Shown piece after piece: positions 1-5,332 of a stretch of 5,332 nucleotides of DNA. The notes beneath the pieces were generated by a model. It had not been told where the DNA came from and made no database searches. It worked only from the letters and a program-made list of their open reading frames with translations. Origin of the DNA: DALYLB01 sp046154695 (GTDB lineage: Bacteria > Acidobacteriota > Blastocatellia > RBC074); the NCBI GenBank assembly GCA_046154695.1, contig JBJXFI010000013.1:1-5332 (forward strand), in the 5' to 3' direction. Both the position numbers and the translations under genes were made by a program. Each line of letters begins with the position of its first letter. The stretch's first letter is position 1.

Positions 1-8
1 TGTCAATT

Positions 9-64
9 CCGGCGGTTACGCTTCGCTTCACCGCCGGCTACCGTCTGGTGTTCCTTCGGAACAC
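9..64. repeat. Double-hairpin repeat-like element downstream of metX
   Basis: Two inverted repeats lie close together. CCGGCGGT (9-16) pairs with ACCGCCGG (30-37) around a 13-base loop. GTGTTCC (48-54) pairs with GGAACAC (58-64) around a TTC loop. A 10-base linker separates them. No T tract follows on the minus strand, so it is not a standard terminator, though the paired stems could still stop or stabilise the end of the metYX transcript. The arrangement looks like an interspersed palindromic repeat of the kind scattered between genes in large environmental genomes. The rest of the non-coding edge (65-131) shows no gene. Confidence 0.5.
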
Positions 65-131
65 AACAATGCGCCGATTGTCCATCAATATTGCGAAATT
101 GTGTCCCACTTTTAATCACACCCGCGCCGTG

Positions 132-1289
132 TCAGATCAGGCTCCCGGGCGGAACCGGAGGCGCGGGCCGGTGCGGGAGGGGCGCCTGAGCGCCGGCCTC
201 GGCGGGCGGGTCGAGCGTTCTCCGCATCAATGGCGCGAGCTGTCGGGGTTCGGCCAGAAATCCGTCGTGGCCATGAGCGGTTTGGATCTCGGCATATTCG
301 ACCCGCGCGCCCGCCTGCCGCATACGACGGCCGAGCGCCTCGACCTCGGCGGCGGGAAAGAGCCAGTCCGAGGAGATGCCGACCAGCAGCACCCGGGCGC
401 GGATGCGCGCGAGCGCGGCCGCCTCGGATTCGTGCCCGCGGGCCGGATCGAAGGTGTCCATGGCCCGGGTGATCATCAGGTAGGCGCTGGCATCGAAGCG
501 CGCCGTGAAGACCTCGCCCTGGTAATCGAGATAGCCGCCGATATCATATCGATCCCCCAGCGAGCGGAGCGGGTCCTCGCCGTTGCGATTCGGGTTGCGG
601 CCGTATCGCTCCGTGAACAGGTCCGCCGACTTGTACGAGCACATGGCGATCGCGCGCGCCAGCCGCAGCCCGGCCGCGGGGGGCCGCGCGTCCGGATAAT
701 CGCCCCCCTGCCAGTCGGGGTCGTTGAGAATCGCCTGCCGCTGCAGGTGATTGAGCGCAAGCCCCATCGCCGTCAGCGGGGCCGCGCCGATGGCGATGCA
801 GGATTCCATCTGATCGGGATGCTCGATGGCCCATTGGACCGCCTGCATCCCGCCGATCGAGCCGCCGATCACGGCGCGCAGCCGCTCGACGCCCAGGGAT
901 CGCAGCAGGGCGCGCTGCGCGCGCACCCAGTCGCGCACGGTCACCAGGGGAAAGTTCACGCCGTAGCGTGCGCCCCGCTCCGGATCGATGCTTCGCGGCC
1001 CGGTCGAGCCGTAGCACGAGCCGGGGACGTTGACGCCGATGATGCAGTCGCGTTCCGGATCGAAAACGCCCTCCCCCCCGAACAGTTGCGGCCACCAGTC
1101 GCCGACCCGCGCCGATCCCGACAACGCATGACAAACGAGGATCGCGTTGCCGCGATCCTCGTTCAATTGTCCGTACAGCGCGTATCGAAGCGTCACCGGG
1201 CGCAGGCGTCCGCCGGATTCAAGCGCAAATGGCTCATCCTCGGCAAAGATGAAATCCCCCTCGAACGTCGGAAGAACCTGGTCAGCCAT
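132..1289 (-). CDS. metX: Homoserine O-acyltransferase, probably O-acetyltransferase (MetX)
   Basis: Cytoplasmic alpha/beta-hydrolase-fold enzyme that transfers an acyl group, normally acetyl from acetyl-CoA, to the hydroxyl of L-homoserine. This is the first committed step towards methionine. The 385-residue product has the family's usual length. The nucleophile elbow GGSIGG is at residues 142-147 (Ser144). The other likely triad members are Asp308 in SSDWLFP and His341 in HGHDGF. The family block GSCYGSTGP is at 90-98, and NHLQRQAI at 180-187 opens the helical cap region. The ATG at 1289 is the first start after an in-frame TGA at 1304-1302. A weak GGTGG Shine-Dalgarno lies just upstream (1298-1294). 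The last 25 or so residues are Pro/Ala-rich and look like a disordered tail. The gene follows metY by 72 bases without a visible promoter, so it is probably co-transcribed and under the same SAM riboswitch. Sequence alone does not exclude succinyl-CoA as donor, because some MetX-fold enzymes are succinyltransferases. Confidence 0.94.
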   Translation of the reverse strand: MADQVLPTFEGDFIFAEDEPFALESGGRLRPVTLRYALYGQLNEDRGNAILVCHALSGSARVGDWWPQLFGGEGVFDPERDCIIGVNVPGSCYGSTGPRSIDPERGARYGVNFPLVTVRDWVRAQRALLRSLGVERLRAVIGGSIGGMQAVQWAIEHPDQMESCIAIGAAPLTAMGLALNHLQRQAILNDPDWQGGDYPDARPPAAGLRLARAIAMCSYKSADLFTERYGRNPNRNGEDPLRSLGDRYDIGGYLDYQGEVFTARFDASAYLMITRAMDTFDPARGHESEAAALARIRARVLLVGISSDWLFPAAEVEALGRRMRQAGARVEYAEIQTAHGHDGFLAEPRQLAPLMRRTLDPPAEAGAQAPLPHRPAPPVPPGSLI

Positions 1290-1306
1290 GCTTCCACCCG
1301 ATCAAT

Positions 1307-1326
1307 GCGCCGAACGCCTCCGGCGC
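1307..1326 (-). other. Small hairpin in the metY-metX intercistronic gap
   Basis: GCGCCG (1326-1321) and CGGCGC (1312-1307) can form a 6-bp GC-only stem with an 8-base loop on the metYX transcript. It ends 17 bases before the metX start. No T-rich tract follows, so it is not an intrinsic terminator. It might affect mRNA stability or metX translation relative to metY. In GC-rich DNA such a short stem may also arise by chance. Confidence 0.35.
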
Positions 1327-1361
1327 GTCTCATTCAGTTCCGCTCTCGCGAGCATCCCCCG

Positions 1362-2678
1362 TCAGGCCCGCGCGGCGCTGGTCGGTGTCGATGCCTTCAA
1401 CGACTGATCGAGGTCGGCGATGATGTCGCGAACGTCCTCGATGCCGACCGAAAGGCGAATCAGCCCCGGCGTGACGCCGGTCGAAGCCTGCTCCTCCTCG
1501 GTCAATTGGGAATGGGTCGTCGAGGCCGGATGAATGATCAGCGATTTCGCGTCCCCGATATTGGCCAGCAGGCTGAAGAGCTTCACCGAATTGATCAGCG
1601 CCTTGCCCGCTTCGAGCCCGCCCCGGATTCCGAAGGTCACGAGCGCCCCCGACCCGGCAGGCATGTATTTCTTCGCACGCCCGTGATACGGGCTCGATTC
1701 GAGGCCCGGATAATTCACCCACTCGACCTGCGGATGGGTCTGCAGGAACTTCGCCACCGCCAGCGCGTTCTCCGAATGGCGCTCCAGGCGCAGATGGAGC
1801 GTCTCGGCCCCCTGCAGAATCAGAAACGCGTTGAACGGCGAAATGCACGCGCCCGTGTCCCGCAGGCCCTGCACCCGGGCCTTCAGGATGAAGGCCAGCG
1901 GCCCGAAAGCCTCCGTGTAGACCACGCCGTGATAGGACGGATCCGGCGCCGTGAAATCGGGGAACCGGCCCGAAGTCTTCCAATCGAAACGCCCCGCATC
2001 GATGATCGCTCCGCCGATCGAGGTCCCGTGCCCGCCGATGAACTTGGTCAGCGACTGAATCACGATGTCCGCGCCATGCTCGATCGGCCTGCAGAGCGCC
2101 GGCGATGGCGTGGTGTTGTCGATGATCAGCGGCAGCCCGTTCTCGTGCGCGACCGCCGCCAGCATCTCGATATCCACGATGTCCAGCTTCGGATTCCCCA
2201 CCGTCTCGGTGTAAATGGCCTTCGTCTTCTCGTTGATGGCCGCGCGCAGCCCCGCGACATCCTCCGCGTCCACGAACCGGACCGTGATGCCGAGTTTCGG
2301 CAGCGTGTAGTGAAACAGGTTGTAGGTTCCGCCATAGAGCGAGGTCGTCGAGACGATCTCATCGCCCGCGCTCGCGATCGTCGTCACCGCGAGCGTCGTC
2401 GCCGCCTGCCCGGATGAGAGCGCCAGCGCCGCCATGCCGCTTTCGAGCGCCGCCAGCCGCTTCTCCAGCACATCCTGCGTCGGATTCATGATCCGCGTAT
2501 AGATGTTCCCGAACTCCTTCAACGCAAAGAGCCTCGCCGCATGATCCGCGTCATCGAAGTTATAGGAGGTCGTCTGATAGATCGGAACCGCGCGGGCATG
2601 CGTCGTCGGATCGACGGTCTGCCCGCCATGGATCGCCAGCGTGTTGAAATGGTATGTGGGGTTTTGCTCGTCAGCCAT
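1362..2678 (-). CDS. metY: O-acetylhomoserine sulfhydrylase (MetY), PLP-dependent
   Basis: Cytoplasmic Cys/Met-metabolism PLP enzyme (fold type I). It condenses O-acetylhomoserine with sulfide to give homocysteine and acetate, bypassing cystathionine. The 438-residue length is typical of MetY, which is longer than MetB or MetC. The PLP-binding lysine is K212 in SLTKFIGGHG. D187 in the IIDNT motif should contact the pyridine nitrogen. Y115 in SLYGGTYN stacks on the ring, and Y60/R62 in YTRIMNP are the phosphate contacts given by the partner subunit. R408 in LIRLSVG should bind the substrate carboxylate. All key residues are present, so the enzyme should be active. The ATG at 2678 is chosen because AGGAGA lies 7 bases upstream and the protein then begins with the usual short N-terminus before FNTLAIHGG. 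A longer reading frame to 2822 would start inside the leader terminator. It is first in a likely metYX operon controlled by the SAM-II element upstream. A cystathionine-type enzyme is unlikely, given the length and the metX partner. Confidence 0.95.
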   Translation of the reverse strand: MADEQNPTYHFNTLAIHGGQTVDPTTHARAVPIYQTTSYNFDDADHAARLFALKEFGNIYTRIMNPTQDVLEKRLAALESGMAALALSSGQAATTLAVTTIASAGDEIVSTTSLYGGTYNLFHYTLPKLGITVRFVDAEDVAGLRAAINEKTKAIYTETVGNPKLDIVDIEMLAAVAHENGLPLIIDNTTPSPALCRPIEHGADIVIQSLTKFIGGHGTSIGGAIIDAGRFDWKTSGRFPDFTAPDPSYHGVVYTEAFGPLAFILKARVQGLRDTGACISPFNAFLILQGAETLHLRLERHSENALAVAKFLQTHPQVEWVNYPGLESSPYHGRAKKYMPAGSGALVTFGIRGGLEAGKALINSVKLFSLLANIGDAKSLIIHPASTTHSQLTEEEQASTGVTPGLIRLSVGIEDVRDIIADLDQSLKASTPTSAARA

Positions 2679-2685
2679 GGTGCTC

Positions 2686-2691
2686 TCTCCT
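2686..2691 (-). promoter_or_regulatory. Shine-Dalgarno site of metY
   Basis: AGGAGA on the minus strand with 7 bases between it and the ATG at 2678. It is the strongest ribosome binding site in the leader and fixes the metY start. It lies more than 100 bases beyond the terminator, so the aptamer does not directly cover it. Confidence 0.85.
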
Positions 2692-2708
2692 GTGGGTTCA
2701 GTTGAAAT

Positions 2709-2733
2709 CAAATGTCGGCGCGCGACATAATTG
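2709..2733 (-). repeat. Inverted repeat in the metY leader, upstream of the Shine-Dalgarno
   Basis: ATGTCG (2712-2717) and CGACAT (2723-2728) are perfect 6-bp arms around a 5-base loop. A further CAA (2709-2711) and TTG (2731-2733) can pair across an AA bulge. In RNA this would be a hairpin ending 17 bases before AGGAGA. It could be a structural element of the leader, a protein operator, or chance. It matches no riboswitch family I recognise. Confidence 0.4.
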
Positions 2734-2771
2734 CCGTATAACCGCGAAGCCATCATCGGGAATCGGGAGGC

Positions 2772-2799
2772 TCGGCCCGCGAACATGTTCTTCGGCCCG
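2772..2799. repeat. Direct repeats around a 10-bp palindrome, just past the terminator
   Basis: TCGGCCCG occurs at 2772-2779 and again at 2792-2799, exactly 20 bases apart, on either side of the perfect palindrome GAACATGTTC (2781-2790). A tandem pair ATCGGGA (2755-2761 and 2762-2768) lies next to it. The two-helical-turn spacing and the central dyad would suit a DNA-binding protein. The site is downstream of both promoter and terminator, so its role, if any, is unknown. Confidence 0.4.
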
Positions 2800-2835
2800 A
2801 AAAACAAAAACCCCAGCGCCAAGTCAACGCTGGGG
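2800..2835 (-). terminator. Intrinsic terminator in the metY leader (riboswitch expression platform)
   Basis: On the minus strand CCCCAGCG (2835-2828) pairs perfectly with CGCTGGGG (2818-2811) across a 9-base loop. The T-rich tract TTTTTGTTTTT (2810-2800) follows immediately. This is a textbook Rho-independent terminator on the minus strand only; the plus strand has no T tract after the stem. It lies about 30 bases beyond the SAM-II aptamer and over 120 bases before metY, so it most likely acts as a SAM-controlled attenuator. It would also stop any read-through from the upstream transporter gene. Confidence 0.9.
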
Positions 2836-2865
2836 TTCCCGATGAATTTCTTTGAGAACGTTAGA

Positions 2866-2917
2866 CGCTCTTTAGCCGTTTTTTACGTGGGGCAAGTCGC
2901 TGAAATCGCCACGCGAA
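2866..2917 (-). ncRNA. SAM-II family riboswitch aptamer
   Basis: Cis-acting RNA that binds S-adenosylmethionine. On the minus strand, P1 is formed by CGTGG (2913-2909) with CCACG (2890-2886), extendable by a G-U pair. Between the strands lie the conserved loop pieces GATTT (2907-2903) and ACTTGC (2897-2892). After P1 come an A-rich linker (2884-2879) and GCTAAAG (2876-2870), the hallmark 3' block of SAM-II and the related SAM-V. A pseudoknot helix can form between AGCG (2901-2898) and CGGCT (2878-2874) with one bulged G. Order and spacing match the SAM-II H-type pseudoknot as I remember it. The context agrees: a strong promoter upstream, a terminator downstream and metY next. SAM-V is the main alternative, but in that class the 3' block usually runs into the ribosome binding site, which is not the case here. 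Confidence 0.87.
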
Positions 2918-2955
2918 TTTTTCAAAATATTCTTCGCTATTCCACGGACGCGCGC

Positions 2956-2984
2956 AGTGTAGGCCAGGCGTTTTCACCTGTCAA
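2956..2984 (-). promoter_or_regulatory. Sigma-70-type promoter of the metYX operon
   Basis: A perfect -35 box TTGACA (2984-2979), a 17-base spacer and a -10 box TACACT (2961-2956, four of six consensus bases). Transcription should begin near 2949, about 30-35 bases before the SAM-II aptamer. The -35 box starts only 12 bases after the stop codon of the upstream transporter gene, so metYX has its own promoter and need not depend on that gene. Confidence 0.8.
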
Positions 2985-2996
2985 ACATGCGACGTC

Positions 2997-5186
2997 TCAC
3001 CGGAACAGCCCATCCACATATCCGATCTCGTAGGCCATAAAGAGGCCGAAGCCGAGGCTGAAGACGCCGGCCAATGCGCGCATGGCGAGATTGGTGCGGG
3101 TGAAATGACTGGCGGTGAAGTGGATCGGGAGGCTGAGCAGGAGGCTCATGAGCATCATGCCGCCGATCGATCCGACGCCGAAGATTCCGATGTAGGCGAA
3201 TTGCAGGGGGATCGACTCGATGCGCGCGAGGACGGCCAGCATGAGGGCCGCGCTGCCCGCGAGGCCATGAATTAAGCCGATGATCAGCGGCCGGACGCCG
3301 AGTTTGAGGCCATGATGAGACCGCTCGGGCTCGGGCTCGACGCCGTGAAGATGCGGGTGAACGTGTATGCGTTCTCCGTGGGCGTGCTCGTGAAAATGGA
3401 TCTTCCCGCCGCGCGAAAGCTTGTAAAGCACATTCGCGCCGAGCCCGATGAGCATCAAGGCGACGCAGAACTCGAGTGGTTTTTCATACTTCTCGATCTG
3501 CACCTGCAGCAGAATGACTCCGATCCCGGCAACCAGCAGCGCGATCGTGTGTCCGACGCCCCAGACGCCGCCAATGAGCAGGGAGCCGAAGAGGTTTCGG
3601 CGTTCGCTGACAATGGTCGAGACCGCGGCGAGATGATCGGTGTCGAGGGCGTGCTGAAGGCCGATGACCAGCCCGAGCGTCAGAATGCCGATGGCGCTCG
3701 CCTCCAGATTCTGATTCCACATCGCGGACAGATCGATGCCGGCCTGCCCGAGCGCCTGATAGCAGATGATCGCGCCGAGAGCCGTGATGACGAGCGCGCT
3801 GAGGACCGGAATCGCGCGCAGCAGCGCCCCGGCGCGCGGAAGCAGCTCCATCGCCCTGCCCGCATAGACAAAGGCGAGGCCAATGGCCGTCAGAACGGCC
3901 GCGAGGCCCAGACTGAAGGCGACGATCAGCGCCAGCCCATATCCGACACGGTTTATCGAGATCGCCCCAAGCATCACGACCAGAGCCGACGGGCATGGGA
4001 GAATGCCGCCCGAGATTCCGAGCGCGAGCAGATTCCGCCAGGAGAGCGGCGCGCCCTCGATCTCCGGAGGAAGATGCGAATGGCCGCCGGGGCCGTGATC
4101 ATGAACTCCGTGTGAGTGTGCGCGCGGATTGACGCCGAATAGCGCCTGCACGCGCCGCGCGAAGAGGCTTCCCCCGATGACGACGACGATCGCGCCGGAA
4201 AGGAAGCTCAGAATCGGATAGAGCTTTTCCGGCAGGATGTACCGCGAGGCAACCAGCGTGACGAGCCCGAGTGCGAAGACGCCGACGGTGTGCGTGATCG
4301 TCACCGTCACCCCCAGAAAGGCCGCGTGGCGCGCCGTCCCTCGGGAACCGACGAGCCAGGCGCCGACGATCGCCTTTCCGTGCCCGGGCGAAAGCGCATG
4401 GGCCGCCCCGAGCGCGAGGGCGGCGAGCAGCCCGATAAGCATCACGCCGGGCGTCAGCGACGGGGCGGCGATCAGCTCAGCGAACCGGTCGCGCGCCGCG
4501 ACGATCGGGCGGCCGTCCCGCATCGTCAGCGATTTCGCCCCCGCGGGAACGCCGCCCCGCGTGACCGACCACTCGGCCCGCCGCTCATCGAGCGGCGCGG
4601 CGAGCAGGTCTTCGGGATAGGCGCGCAGCTCATCCGTCACGCCGCTGCCATAGGCCGTGCTGTCGAAAACATTCACGCCCTTCCCGGGCGTGAGGACGAT
4701 CTCCCGCCACCCGGCGCGATCCGGCAGGTTCGCGTTCTCGAACTGAAACCGCGGAGCCGCGCTCGCCGGGGCAAAGGCCCCCGTCAGGTCGAGCACGATC
4801 CGCATTGTCGCGAGCCCCGCCGCCCCGGGCAGCAATTCGATCGACTTCCCCTCCAGGCGCAGCGCGACGGGAGTTCCCTCGACCAGCAGTTTCAACCCCT
4901 TCAAATACTCCGGCGCCGCGCGATCGAGCCACGCGTTGAGCTCCTCCCGCGTGGATGCGCCATCGCTGTCCGCGTCCAGCCGCTGCGCCTCCTGAAACGC
5001 CGGAATCTCGGCGTAATCCACCACATACCGAATCCGCGCGCGATCCGCGTCCGTTTCAATCCGGGCAAAATGATTGATCGTGAAATTGCCGAGCGGATGC
5101 CCATAGGCGGCATCGCCCCGGAAAAGCATCGCGCACACAATCACGAGCAGGGTCCATCCCCCTGCGCGAACGGATCGAAACGGCAT
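2997..5186 (-). CDS. Two-module nickel/cobalt transporter-like membrane protein with periplasmic EF-hand domain
   Basis: Predicted inner-membrane nickel/cobalt transporter of about 729 residues. A signal peptide (residues 1-29) ends before HPLGNFTINH. A periplasmic domain (about 30-240) follows, with an EF-hand-like loop at 71-82 (D71, D73, D75, G76, E82). The first membrane module (about 246-477) has the RcnA-type motif HALSPGHGKA (263-272), a His-rich loop (357-371) and GGILPCPSA (393-401). The second (about 497-722) has HALDTDH (512-518), the NiCoT/NicO-type signature, then VGHT (544-547), a second His-rich loop (597-615) and LIHGLAGSAAL (638-648). I estimate about a dozen membrane segments. 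The ATG at 5186 is chosen because GGAG lies 7 bases upstream and a good signal peptide results; the frame is open to a TTG at 5261 that lacks a Shine-Dalgarno. RcnA relatives export and NiCoT relatives import nickel or cobalt, so the direction cannot be decided here. The metYX promoter begins directly after its stop. Confidence 0.85.
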   Translation of the reverse strand: MPFRSVRAGGWTLLVIVCAMLFRGDAAYGHPLGNFTINHFARIETDADRARIRYVVDYAEIPAFQEAQRLDADSDGASTREELNAWLDRAAPEYLKGLKLLVEGTPVALRLEGKSIELLPGAAGLATMRIVLDLTGAFAPASAAPRFQFENANLPDRAGWREIVLTPGKGVNVFDSTAYGSGVTDELRAYPEDLLAAPLDERRAEWSVTRGGVPAGAKSLTMRDGRPIVAARDRFAELIAAPSLTPGVMLIGLLAALALGAAHALSPGHGKAIVGAWLVGSRGTARHAAFLGVTVTITHTVGVFALGLVTLVASRYILPEKLYPILSFLSGAIVVVIGGSLFARRVQALFGVNPRAHSHGVHDHGPGGHSHLPPEIEGAPLSWRNLLALGISGGILPCPSALVVMLGAISINRVGYGLALIVAFSLGLAAVLTAIGLAFVYAGRAMELLPRAGALLRAIPVLSALVITALGAIICYQALGQAGIDLSAMWNQNLEASAIGILTLGLVIGLQHALDTDHLAAVSTIVSERRNLFGSLLIGGVWGVGHTIALLVAGIGVILLQVQIEKYEKPLEFCVALMLIGLGANVLYKLSRGGKIHFHEHAHGERIHVHPHLHGVEPEPERSHHGLKLGVRPLIIGLIHGLAGSAALMLAVLARIESIPLQFAYIGIFGVGSIGGMMLMSLLLSLPIHFTASHFTRTNLAMRALAGVFSLGFGLFMAYEIGYVDGLFR

Positions 5187-5193
5187 TCGACGG

Positions 5194-5197
5194 CTCC
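5194..5197 (-). promoter_or_regulatory. Shine-Dalgarno deciding the transporter start
   Basis: GGAG on the minus strand, 7 bases before the ATG at 5186. It supports that ATG over the in-frame TTG at 5261, whose upstream bases are A/T-rich with no purine-rich ribosome site. Confidence 0.7.
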
Positions 5198-5300
5198 AGT
5201 TGAAGACGGAAAGTAGAGAGATCGCGACCAGACTACCGAGCGCGGAACGGTTTCGCAACAAGGACTAAATCAAAACAACAAAAATTGAGACGGCTTCACC

Positions 5301-5327
5301 ACGGGGAACACGGAGAACACGGGGAAA
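5301..5327. repeat. Three tandem 9-base repeats upstream of the transporter gene
   Basis: Three 9-mers in a row: ACGGGGAAC (5301-5309), ACGGAGAAC (5310-5318) and ACGGGGAAA (5319-5327), preceded by TTCACC. The units differ at only one or two positions. The array reaches almost to the window edge and may continue beyond it. It lies 115-140 bases upstream of the transporter start. Similar CACGGAG-type phrases are, from memory, common intergenic repeats in several environmental phyla; no function is known to me. Confidence 0.6.
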
Positions 5328-5332
5328 AGATT

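Noticed and set aside
65..131. Possible insertion-sequence end near the TGTGTCCCACTTTT stretch
   Set aside because: There is no partner inverted repeat, target duplication or transposase fragment in the window; the resemblance is only a vague memory.
48..2417. Open plus-strand frame of 789 codons
   Set aside because: It lies entirely opposite metX and most of metY, both with intact catalytic motifs. The translation is Arg-rich and of low complexity, as expected from the antisense of GC-rich genes, and shows no domain.
2692..2799. A second SAM riboswitch (SAM-V) in tandem
   Set aside because: No GCTAAAG-type block or matching P1 stem is present before the ribosome binding site.
2679..2822. 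Longer metY start at 2822, adding 48 residues
   Set aside because: It would begin in the loop of the terminator and place coding sequence over leader structure. The extra residues match nothing in the family. The ATG at 2678 has a strong Shine-Dalgarno.
2731..3033. Plus-strand frame of 100 codons across the met leader
   Set aside because: It runs antisense through the terminator, riboswitch and promoter, has no Shine-Dalgarno, and shows no recognisable protein features.
3312..4115. Plus-strand frame of 267 codons opposite the transporter
   Set aside because: It is antisense to the membrane modules, with charged low-complexity translation and no domain or ribosome site.
5230..5258. Possible promoter for the transporter (TTGCGA, 17 bases, TAGTCT)
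   Set aside because: The boxes match consensus poorly (four and three of six) and the site is no better than chance in this region. The real promoter may lie beyond the window.
5187..5261. TTG start for the transporter, adding 25 residues
   Set aside because: There is no Shine-Dalgarno upstream, and the extension would put extra sequence before a normal signal peptide. The ATG at 5186 has GGAG at good spacing.

Overview
The window is GC-rich bacterial DNA from a Gram-negative type organism. All three real genes lie on the minus strand, so they read from right to left: a large nickel/cobalt transporter-like gene (start 5186, stop 2997), then metY (start 2678, stop 1362), then metX (start 1289, stop 132). 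Nothing convincing is encoded on the plus strand. The phylum cannot be fixed from one window. The MetX and transporter sequences and the repeats at the two edges remind me of Acidobacteriota or similar soil and environmental phyla, but this is an impression from memory. The SAM-II riboswitch described below is best known from Alphaproteobacteria.

The most informative region is the gap of about 320 bases between the transporter stop and the metY start. Reading along the minus strand it holds a strong sigma-70-type promoter (TTGACA, 17 bases, TACACT, 2984-2956), a SAM-II-family riboswitch aptamer (about 2917-2866), an intrinsic terminator with an 8-bp perfect stem and a T-rich tract (2835-2800), a further leader of about 110 bases with an inverted repeat, and a clear Shine-Dalgarno site for metY. 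The layout fits SAM-dependent premature termination. When SAM is plentiful the pseudoknot forms, the terminator folds, and metYX is switched off.

metY (O-acetylhomoserine sulfhydrylase, PLP-dependent) and metX (homoserine O-acyltransferase, alpha/beta hydrolase) are 72 bases apart and probably form one operon. Together they give the direct sulfhydrylation route from homoserine to homocysteine, the precursor of methionine and SAM. The riboswitch therefore closes a feedback loop on the pathway's end product.

The upstream gene encodes an exported or membrane protein of about 729 residues. It has a signal peptide, a periplasmic domain with an EF-hand-like loop, an RcnA-like membrane module (HALSPGHGKA) and a second NicO/NiCoT-like module (HALDTDH). 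Each module carries a histidine-rich loop. It ends just before the met promoter and is probably a separate transcription unit.

Both edges carry repeat-like DNA: a double hairpin at 9-64, downstream of metX, and three tandem 9-mers at 5301-5327, upstream of the transporter.
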